From Pirellulaceae bacterium (lineage in GTDB: Bacteria > Planctomycetota > Planctomycetia > Pirellulales > Pirellulaceae), in assembly GCA_030744095.1 (NCBI GenBank), contig JASLRF010000545.1:1-8228 (forward strand): a DNA stretch of 8,228 bases, given 5' to 3'. Under the pieces are notes generated by a model. It saw nothing but the letters and a program-made list of their open reading frames with translations. It did no database searches and was not told the origin of the DNA. The position numbers and the translations under genes are program-made. The first letter of the stretch is position 1, and the number at the start of each line of letters is the position of its first letter. This document shows, piece after piece, positions 1-6,390 of this stretch.

Positions 1-73
1 TTCGTCGTTCTTTCATCCGTCGGGGCTCACCCCAGGCGAAGCGAATGGCCCCGACGGATGAAACAACGACGAA
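1..73. repeat. Near-perfect 26-bp inverted repeat (intergenic hairpin)
   Basis: The arms at 1-26 and 48-73 are reverse complements except for one C/C mismatch (position 10 against 64), with a 21-nt spacer at 27-47. The inner ends are GC-rich (cggggc / gccccg) and the outer ends read ttcgtcgtt / aacgacgaa. The left arm begins exactly at the window edge, so the repeat may extend further. As RNA it would form a very stable stem. It could be a REP/MITE-like dispersed element or the terminator of an unseen upstream gene; neither can be decided here. There is no T-run after the right arm on the plus strand, which argues against a classical intrinsic terminator. No transposase is nearby. Confidence 0.8.
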
Positions 74-178
74 GCCGGACCAACTCAAACACGCCCCACC
101 AACCTGAGGCTTGGTTGTTCAGATTCCCGAGGGGCTCTACAACAGAACGCCACCACAAACACCCCATTCACCCACTAA

Positions 179-325
179 TTCCTCCGAAGAGCCTCGCAAT
201 CAGGGGCCGCGGAGCCCATTGCCGAATTCGACGCCGCACGCGGAATCAAAGGGTCGGGCTGGACGGCCGCAAACGACAAACCCCAACGCGCCGACGTCAC
301 GACCGATGGCGGCGTCCTGCGAATT
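179..325 (+). other. In-frame coding-like 5' extension of the sialidase without a start codon
   Basis: The sialidase frame stays open upstream of the GTG at 326 as far as a TAA at 176-178. From about 203 the translation reads like real protein (GAAEPIAEFDAARG, later GSGWTAAN and GGVLRIVDEE) and joins smoothly to the downstream beta-sandwich region; the segment before 326 would supply its first strands. No ATG, GTG or TTG occurs in frame between 179 and 325 (only a CTG at 317 and an ATT at 218). The residues around 200-214 (S-G-A-A-E) resemble the end of a signal peptide, but no hydrophobic segment precedes them in any plus-strand frame. I infer that the true 5' end has been lost or shifted by an indel or rearrangement, possibly linked to the inverted repeat at 1-73. 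Confidence 0.55.
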
Positions 326-1954
326 GTGGATGAGGAATCGGACAGTCAACCGGAAGACGCCTATTTCCATTTTGAATTAACCAAGCAGCAACGCGCCGCG
401 GCAAGGTCGTCCGGTTTTGTTTACCAGTGGTCGCTGCGCATTCCGAAGGACACAAATGGCAGCACGCGGGCCATTTCCACGGAAGTTTGCATCGTAGGCG
501 ACGAGCCAGAAAGTCTCCTGCGGTTTGGGCTTCAGTTTGGTCGCCGCGGATCAGAACTTGTGGCCGCAGTTCATCGAGGTTCGGATGGACAATTGGAGAA
601 AGCACTAGAGGTTGACGATGCTGATGTTTTTCACGACTGGACACTGGTGTTTGATGGCAAGAAGCGGGTTGTCAATCTGCTGCTCGGCGAGTGTCTGTTG
701 TTGAAGGCTCGCATCGATAACCGGGACCAGGGACGCCACCTAGTCTTCGGTTCGCGTTCTACCGGCGAAGGCGTCAGCGAATGGAAACGCGTGCAGTTTT
801 CACTGGGGATGGGCGAACACACGGTTGTCGAACCACCGCGTTCGGAGTCGCTTCGTTTTTGGATCATGGCGAAAGAACGGGCCTCGGTGCCGCAACGTGT
901 CGATGTGTTTACCGGCGACGAGGATGGTTACTTTGCCTATCGAATCCCCTCATTGATCGTCGCGCCCAGTGGTGATCTGCTGGTGTTTTGTGAAGCGCGA
1001 AAAACGAACCTCTCCGACGACGGCGACATTGATCTGCTGATGAAACGCAGCACGGACAGCGGCGGCACGTGGTTGCCGCAAGAACTAACCTACGAAGAAG
1101 GCGGCGACGCCCGCATCAAATACGGCAACCCAACTGCGGTTGTCGACGAAGAGACAGGCGTCATCTGGCTGGCGGCCAATCGCGATTACCTCACCGAACG
1201 CGGAGCCCGCGCGGGAGGAACGCTCGTGCTATTTCGCAGCGAAGACAGCGGAAAAACCTGGTCGAAGCCGATCGATATCACCACCTCGATCAAGAAGTCC
1301 GACTGGGGACATTACGCCTTCGGCCCCGGCATTGGCGTGCAAATCCGCCACGGCAAGCACAAGGGGCGGTTGCTGTTTCCGGCAAATTTCCGCAAGAGCT
1401 TTGATAAACGTCAACCCAGCTACTCGCACGTCATCTTCAGCGACGACCACGGTAAAACCTGGAAGCTGGGCGGAATCCTCGACGATTATACCAACGAATG
1501 TCAGCTTGCCGAGATTGTCGAAAAGGGAAAGCCGGGTCTGCTCATCAATATGCGGAACCACTGGGGCCGCGGTGGGTTTCCCAAAAAGTCCGGCAGCCGG
1601 CTGGTAGCGCGCAGCTTCGATGGCGGCCAGTCGTGGGATGCCGAGGCGATGGACAAGGCGCTGCCCGAACCGCCGTGTCAGGCCAGTCTTTATCGCTACT
1701 CCTTTGCCGCGAAAGACGAACCAAGCCGGCTGCTCTTTGCAAACCCCATCGGTCCAGGCCGGTCGAATCTTCGCGTGCGTCTGAGCCTGGACGAAGGCAG
1801 AACGTGGCCCCACGGCAAACTCATATCGGTCGGCTCAACGGCCTACTCCTGCATGGCGAGGCTACCGGACGATCGCGTCGGAATCATCTACGAACGCGCC
1901 AACTACCAACGAATCAGTCTTTCTACTTTCCCCGTGGATTCGCTGGAGCGATGA
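326..1954 (+). CDS. Sialidase (exo-alpha-sialidase, BNR/Asp-box family) with N-terminal beta-sandwich region
   Basis: This is a predicted glycosidase that would release terminal sialic acids from glycans, normally as an exported enzyme. Counting from GTG 326 (542 aa), residues 1-160 look like a laminin-G/concanavalin-like beta-sandwich and 190-535 form the six-bladed sialidase propeller. Visible are the YRIP motif (205-208, R206), an acidic D-G-D-I-D loop at 232-236, five Asp boxes (242-249, 305-312, 372-379, 430-437, 487-494), the NEC glutamate E391, the MRN arginine R410, a probable third triad arginine near R479, and Y507 in AYSCM with E523 in IIYER. The catalytic set therefore appears complete. 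The GTG start is doubtful: it has no Shine-Dalgarno sequence, cuts through a beta-strand, and the frame continues upstream with protein-like sequence. No signal peptide is visible, so the gene may be 5'-damaged. The oxidoreductase follows 34 nt after the stop. The sialidase fold is secure; activity on sialic acid is inferred. Confidence 0.85.
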   Translation: MDEESDSQPEDAYFHFELTKQQRAAARSSGFVYQWSLRIPKDTNGSTRAISTEVCIVGDEPESLLRFGLQFGRRGSELVAAVHRGSDGQLEKALEVDDADVFHDWTLVFDGKKRVVNLLLGECLLLKARIDNRDQGRHLVFGSRSTGEGVSEWKRVQFSLGMGEHTVVEPPRSESLRFWIMAKERASVPQRVDVFTGDEDGYFAYRIPSLIVAPSGDLLVFCEARKTNLSDDGDIDLLMKRSTDSGGTWLPQELTYEEGGDARIKYGNPTAVVDEETGVIWLAANRDYLTERGARAGGTLVLFRSEDSGKTWSKPIDITTSIKKSDWGHYAFGPGIGVQIRHGKHKGRLLFPANFRKSFDKRQPSYSHVIFSDDHGKTWKLGGILDDYTNECQLAEIVEKGKPGLLINMRNHWGRGGFPKKSGSRLVARSFDGGQSWDAEAMDKALPEPPCQASLYRYSFAAKDEPSRLLFANPIGPGRSNLRVRLSLDEGRTWPHGKLISVGSTAYSCMARLPDDRVGIIYERANYQRISLSTFPVDSLER

Positions 1955-1975
1955 CGTCCAAAGTAACTCCAACAT

Positions 1976-1980
1976 AAGGA
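1976..1980 (+). promoter_or_regulatory. Shine-Dalgarno sequence for the Gfo/Idh/MocA gene
   Basis: AAGGA lies 8 nt before the ATG at 1989. It supports 1989 over the in-frame TTG at 1983, which would sit too close to it. An ATG directly after, at 1992, is an equally plausible start and would place the NRRDAMK motif right at the N-terminus. Confidence 0.6.
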
Positions 1981-1988
1981 AGTTGACC

Positions 1989-3302
1989 ATGATGAATCGA
2001 AGAGACGCAATGAAAGGAGTCGCAGCGGGAATTGCCGCGGCGGGGATGTGTTCTACGGCGTCTGGTCGTTTCAGTAGTGAGACGCTTGTCATCGGAGCGG
2101 TTGGTTGCGGCGGCCGCGGACGGGCTCATGCGAAGTTGCTCGCTGGGCGAAAGGATGTTCGCATTTCGCACGTTTGCGATCCTGATTTAAAGCGAGCGGA
2201 ACAGGCGGCGAACGACGTCGAAAAGGTTTGTGGGAAGAAGCCGGTCGTCGTGCAGGACATCCGTCGTGTTCTTGACGACGCGAGTGTCGATGCGATCACG
2301 GTCGCCACGCCCGATCACTGGCACGCACCGGCGACAATCCTCGCTTGTAAAGCGGGCAAGCATGTCTACGTCGAAAAGCCGTGCTCGCACAACGTGCGGG
2401 AAGGCCGGTTGATGATCGAAGCCGCTCGCAAGTACAAGCGTGTCGTGCAAGTCGGCACGCAGGCTCGAAATTCGAAGCACGTGCGTCGAGCGATGCAGCT
2501 TCTGCGCGAAGGAGCGATCGGCGATGTGCTGGTCGCCAAAGCATGGGACAGTCAGTAGCGGGCCAACATCGGACACGGCAAACCCAGCAAGCCGCCGGCT
2601 CATCTGAATTACGATCTTTGGCTGGGCCCTGCGCCGAACGAACCGTATCACGCCAATCGTCTGCACTACAACTGGCATTGGCTATTCGCCTACGGCACAG
2701 GCGATCTAGGAAACGATGGAGTCCACGAACTTGATCTTGCTCTGTGGGGCTTGGGAGTCGATGGCCAGCATCCGGAGTCGGTCACTGCCAGCGGCGCGAA
2801 ACTGTTTTTCGACGATGATCAACAGTTTCCCGATACGCAAAACGTGACGTATGATTTCGCTCCCGTGGGAAAGAAAGGCCGCCGGAAGCAGGCGATTTTT
2901 GAGCTGCGGATCTGGACGCCATATCGCATGGAAGGGTACGAGAATGGCAACGCGTTCTACGGCACGAAGGGGTTTTTGCTACTCGGCAAGAACGACAATT
3001 TCAAGTTGTACCGAGAACGGAACAAGCTGATTGAAGAAACGCCGGCCGACGGAACGAACACCGCAAACACGCTAATCCATCATGCCGACTTCGTAGATTG
3101 CATTCGTAACGGTGGCCGACCGCAGGCGGACATTGAGTTCGGACATCACAGCGCGACGGCTTGTCATCTCGGCAATATTGCGTCGCGCTTGAAACGCACG
3201 CTCTTCTTCGACGGCGAGAAGGAACAGTTCATCAACGACGACGAAGCCAACAAGCTGCTTACGCGAGACTATCGCGAGGGCCATTGGGCGAGTCTGGCAT
3301 AA
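1989..3302 (+). pseudogene. Gfo/Idh/MocA-family oxidoreductase interrupted by an in-frame TAG
   Basis: This is an NAD(P)-dependent oxidoreductase of the family that acts on sugars, inositols and related polyols. Read through the stop, it spans 437 codons in a single frame. Residues 3-25 form a Tat-type signal (NRRDAMKG, then an Ala-rich hydrophobic stretch). The Rossmann loop GAVGCGGRG is at 36-44, ATPDHWH at 106-112, the VEKP motif at 128-131, and the D-L-G-N-D-G-V-H-E-L-D catalytic region at 239-249 (H246). The C-terminal domain runs to the TAA at 3300. Codon 190 is TAG (2556-2558), placed between AWDSQ and RANIGH, within a conserved stretch that in homologues normally carries a basic or polar residue. 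No indel accompanies it, and downstream coding is undamaged. A truncated 189-aa product would keep only the nucleotide-binding domain. Sequencing error, a recent nonsense mutation or read-through are all possible; recent mutation or error seems most likely. The exact substrate is unknown. Confidence 0.88.
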
Positions 3303-3381
3303 TCGAAGACGTTGTTCATAAGTGACCGCTGGAATGGATTGACGAGTGATGATTGTTGATTTTCGATTGTTGTGCTGGTGT

Positions 3382-3422
3382 GGTGTGGTGGTCCAGCGCA
3401 AAACTCGCTGGACCAGCACACC
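3382..3422. terminator. Hairpin between convergent genes, possible bidirectional terminator
   Basis: Bases 3382-3398 pair with 3406-3422 (17 positions, one G/G mismatch at 3388:3416) around a 7-nt loop, caaaact. The inner 10 bp (tggtccagcg / cgctggacca) are perfect. The hairpin lies 79 nt after the oxidoreductase stop and 39 nt after the dipeptidase stop on the other strand, the right place to end both transcripts. Neither side has a T-run, so a classical intrinsic terminator is not supported; it may instead be a dispersed intergenic repeat. A 10-bp perfect palindrome (ctcggccgag) follows at 3435-3444. The rest of 3303-3461 shows nothing recognisable. Confidence 0.6.
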
Positions 3423-3461
3423 GGAGAGTTAAGGCTCGGCCGAGTTTGTCTACCCTACGCT

Positions 3462-4586
3462 TCACCCACAGATACTCCACGATCCTCCCCAAGCCTTCGC
3501 CAACAAGCGCAATGCGTTCCCGTGCAAGATTCCATTTACGTCGGCATCCGAGTAACCGGCGTCGTGCAACAGGGGCGCGAATTCCTGCAGATCGGCGATC
3601 GTGTTGACATCGGTGGGAGTTACTTCAGCGCCGAAGCCGCCGTCCATGTCGGTGCCGATAGAGATGTTGGCTGTTGAGCCGCCGGCGAGATCTGCGATGT
3701 GTTCGATGTGAGGCAGCAACCCTTCCATGCCGTACTTGGATACCCAAGTCTCTCGTGACGGACGGTTTTCCCAAACAACGCCGGGGTCGATGAAGAACTG
3801 GCAGAAAACCAAGCCGATCACTCCGTCGCGGCGGATTAGTTCATGGATCATCCAATCGTCTAAGTGCCGCTGCCCTCGGACGATTGACCGGCAGGTGCAA
3901 TGCGATGCCATGATCGGTCCATCCCACAGATCAAACGATTCGCGTACCGCCTGATCGGCCATGTGCGTGATGTCGAGGATCATTCCCGCTTCTTGCAGTG
4001 CTTTGTACAACGGTTTGGCCGCCGGCTTCAAACCACCTTCCGTCCCGGTCCCATGGATGTAGGTGTTGTGACCAAAGTGGGCCGGGCCGACGACGCGCAA
4101 GCCCGCTTCCCACCAGAAAGCGACATCGTCAGGGTCCGCAATTGGATCTGCGCTCTCCATCGAGAGAATGTGATAGATTGGAGTTGTTTCGGTTGGTTGT
4201 CGCCAGGCGGCAACGGCTGCTTCAAGGTCTGCGAGTCCAAGAACGGGTTTGATCTCGCCTCTGCGAGCCATCGCCTGGTAGTAGGCTAGGTGCCCGCGTC
4301 CGACCGCCATCGCCTGTTCTTGCGTCCGCATGCCGTCGCGCCGGGGTTGCCCCATGCGGGGCTCGATGCGAGACATGATCGTACTGAGCATGATCCCAAC
4401 ACTGCCTCGCCGCATTTCTGGAAAGGTCACGCTACACAAACCGGTGTTGTAGTCGGCCGCGACCTGGGGCGGCTCGTTTTTTTCCTGGCGGCGAACTTCT
4501 TGGGCCGACAACGTGAGATCGCGGTTCCAAAACAGCGCGTCCCACGCCAAGTCGAGGTGTAGATCGATGATGAGCGGAGCTGGCAT
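3462..4586 (-). CDS. M19-family dipeptidase (renal/membrane dipeptidase-like)
   Basis: This is a predicted binuclear zinc dipeptidase. M19 enzymes cleave dipeptides, often with a D-residue at the C-terminal position, and some act on N-acyl-D-amino acids. From ATG 4586 the protein is 374 aa, normal for the family. The expected metal ligands are in order: H10 and D12 (DLHLDL), the bridging E144 (SMESAD), H208 (DITHMAD) and H229 (ASHCTCR), followed by D313 in IGTDMDGG. The 21-residue spacing of the two histidines equals that of human renal dipeptidase (H198/H219). No signal peptide is seen, so it is probably cytoplasmic. The frame is open upstream to 4889, but that 101-residue extension is Arg/Ser-rich and antisense-like over the aminotransferase frame, so I chose the ATG where the family homology begins. 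The start lies 11 nt after the aminotransferase stop. The nearest purine-rich sequence (AAGGGAG) is 18 nt upstream, so translational coupling is likely. Family assignment is secure; the substrate is not known. Confidence 0.92.
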   Translation of the reverse strand: MPAPLIIDLHLDLAWDALFWNRDLTLSAQEVRRQEKNEPPQVAADYNTGLCSVTFPEMRRGSVGIMLSTIMSRIEPRMGQPRRDGMRTQEQAMAVGRGHLAYYQAMARRGEIKPVLGLADLEAAVAAWRQPTETTPIYHILSMESADPIADPDDVAFWWEAGLRVVGPAHFGHNTYIHGTGTEGGLKPAAKPLYKALQEAGMILDITHMADQAVRESFDLWDGPIMASHCTCRSIVRGQRHLDDWMIHELIRRDGVIGLVFCQFFIDPGVVWENRPSRETWVSKYGMEGLLPHIEHIADLAGGSTANISIGTDMDGGFGAEVTPTDVNTIADLQEFAPLLHDAGYSDADVNGILHGNALRLLAKAWGGSWSICG

Positions 4587-4597
4587 GATGTGAGGCG

Positions 4598-5968
4598 TCA
4601 GACGCTCCCTTCTTGTTTCAAGTCGCGGATCGCGTTTCGAAAGGCCGTGACTGTTTGGGCTAGATCTTCTTCGCTGTGAACCGCGGACGTGCTGCCCCCG
4701 GGCCAACCAAAGATGTCGACTCCATGGACACGCATACCGACTCGAAGGGTAGCGACTACCGGCGAGCGCGCGGCAGCTTTGATCTTGCGGTAATCGAAGC
4801 GGCCGCTTTCCAGATCCGCTGTGGTGACAGCGTCGTGCTCCGGATTCGTATAGATGTGGAATCCGGAAAACGTGCCGTAGATGCACCAATCGAGTCCTTC
4901 ATCGACGAGCACACGATTCAGCTCCTCACGTAATCGGGCGGCGTAGTCCGAGGCTCGCTGGCAAGCGTCCGTCTCGGCAACGATGTCCAGCGTCGTGAAT
5001 CCCGCGACGGCCGTCACGGGGTTGGCGTTGTACGTCCCATGATGCGAGATCTTCTCACACCCTTGGGCTTGGCAGGCTTCGAGATCCAACAGCTCCATGA
5101 TGTCGCGCCGCCCAACGATCGCGCCGCCTGGCAAGCCACCTGCCAGAATCTTGGCCAACGTCGTCAGGTCGGGTGTAATGCCAAAGACGCTTTGCGCGCC
5201 ACCAGGCGAACAGCGGAAGCCGGTGACAACTTCGTCAAAGATCAGCAGCACCTCGTGCTGGGCGGTCAGCTCATGCAGTTCGTGCAGAAAAGCTGGAGCT
5301 AACGGAACTTGTCCCCAGGTTGCTCCGGTTGGTTCGAGAATCACGGCTGCGATATCGTCTCGCTCAGCCAGCAACTGCGCAATCGCCTCGATGTCACCGG
5401 GAGGACACAATACGATGTTCTCGGCCGTTTCCGGCAAGACTCCCGGTGGCGGCGTGCCATCGTGGTGCGAGGCGACACCGAAAGCTGCATGATCGTGCCA
5501 GCCGTGGAAGTGAGTGTTGAAGCGGATGACACGTGACTTGCCAGTGAAAGCCCTCGCCAAGCGGAACGCCAGCAGTGTGGCCTCGGTGCCGGAACTCGTG
5601 AAACGAACCAACTCGGCCGACGGCACCAGCCGCTGGACAATTTGCGCCCAGCGAAGTTCCAGCTCGTGGCAAGCGCCGTAATGGGTTCCGAGCCCCAGCT
5701 GTTGCCGCACGGCTTCGGTTACCTGCGGGTGCGCGTGACCCAGTAGCAACGAACCGTGCCCGCCGACATAATCGACGTACTCGTTGCCGTCGACGTCCCA
5801 TTTTCGCGATCCTTCTGCGCGCTGGACGTAAATCGGATATGGTTGGAAGTAACGCGCATCATGGGTGATTCCACCTGGAAACGTGGCTTGCGACTCTTCG
5901 GCAAGCTGCTGCGATCGCATGGTGCGACGTCGGTACTCATCGACGACGCTTGATATCGTGCTTGGCAT
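4598..5968 (-). CDS. HemL-like class III aminotransferase (PLP-dependent)
   Basis: This is a fold-type I PLP enzyme of 456 aa, similar to glutamate-1-semialdehyde aminomutase. Visible are the substrate-side segment GGHGSLLLGHAHP (69-81), the phosphate-binding SSGTEAT (125-131), FHGWHDH (154-160, ring stacking), ILEPTGATWG (210-219), DEVVTGFR (245-252, with D245 for the pyridine nitrogen) and the PLP lysine K273 in TLAKILAGGLPGG. A late segment, HHGTYNANP (309-317), is also typical. Automated annotation might call it hemL. However, it is somewhat longer than usual HemL and sits among amino-acid hydrolases rather than tetrapyrrole genes, so I infer a catabolic aminotransferase or aminomutase. 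The start ATG 5968 has a well-spaced AGGGAG. It probably forms a two-gene unit with the M19 dipeptidase, 11 nt downstream. The amino donor and product cannot be deduced from the sequence. Confidence 0.9.
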   Translation of the reverse strand: MPSTISSVVDEYRRRTMRSQQLAEESQATFPGGITHDARYFQPYPIYVQRAEGSRKWDVDGNEYVDYVGGHGSLLLGHAHPQVTEAVRQQLGLGTHYGACHELELRWAQIVQRLVPSAELVRFTSSGTEATLLAFRLARAFTGKSRVIRFNTHFHGWHDHAAFGVASHHDGTPPPGVLPETAENIVLCPPGDIEAIAQLLAERDDIAAVILEPTGATWGQVPLAPAFLHELHELTAQHEVLLIFDEVVTGFRCSPGGAQSVFGITPDLTTLAKILAGGLPGGAIVGRRDIMELLDLEACQAQGCEKISHHGTYNANPVTAVAGFTTLDIVAETDACQRASDYAARLREELNRVLVDEGLDWCIYGTFSGFHIYTNPEHDAVTTADLESGRFDYRKIKAAARSPVVATLRVGMRVHGVDIFGWPGGSTSAVHSEEDLAQTVTAFRNAIRDLKQEGSV

Positions 5969-6390
5969 GAGCGGCTCCCTGTTGATTCCTGGCGTGAACG
6001 CCGTGCGCTAACCCGGATTGCGCATCGGGCGAATGTGGATTCCACTTTGCGCAGCGTTTTAGGCAATCTAGCCTCGGATCCCTTTCATAGAAGGTATTAC
6101 GTCGTCACCACATCCGCTCATGACTAATCCGGCCCATCATGCGTGGAGCGCATTAACGCTTGGGACCTAGACGCTTCGGCAAAACAGCGGCCGGTTCCTT
6201 TGCCAAACGCGACTTGCCGCCAGATTGTCGCATCGATCCAGACAGTCCGCAAGCGACGCCGGATCGTCGGTCGACCCGGCGCGGCGACCATAACCGTGAC
6301 GCTTTGATCGTCCTGCGATACTCAGCGGGCCTGCTCGCCACGATCCACCTCGGGATTACCGGAACGCGTGTCACTTTCTCTGTTCCGTCG
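5969..6390. other. 422-nt spacer between deacylase and aminotransferase; no convincing gene
   Basis: This gap is far wider than the others in the minus-strand cluster (11 and 35 nt). Open frames cross its distal part on both strands (minus 6153-6434; plus from 6160), but their translations are Arg/Ser-rich with no recognisable motif, and both run into the antisense of the deacylase. Small palindromes occur at 5991-6002 (ggcgt-ga-acgcc) and around 6036 (gtgga-t-tccac). I found no convincing -35/-10 pair by eye. The likely content is the promoter and leader of the aminotransferase-dipeptidase unit, perhaps with the remains of a lost small gene. Confidence 0.4.
5975..5980 (-). promoter_or_regulatory. 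Shine-Dalgarno sequence for the aminotransferase
   Basis: On the minus strand AGGGAG lies 6 nt before the ATG at 5968. It fixes the start of the aminotransferase and suggests independent translation after the long spacer. Confidence 0.6.

Noticed and set aside
58..333. 91-codon plus-strand open frame beginning in the inverted repeat
   Set aside because: The start lies in the right arm of the repeat. The translation is Arg/Pro/His-rich with no hydrophobic signal segment, and it runs out of frame over the sialidase-like 5' region.
1229..1813. 194-codon minus-strand open frame inside the sialidase
   Set aside because: It is fully antisense to the Asp-box propeller region, whose catalytic motifs are unambiguous; it is a shadow frame.
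4587..4889. Upstream extension of the dipeptidase frame by 101 codons
   Set aside because: The sequence is Arg/Ser-rich, overlaps the aminotransferase coding region on the same strand in another frame, and has no family similarity. ATG 4586 fits the M19 N-terminus.
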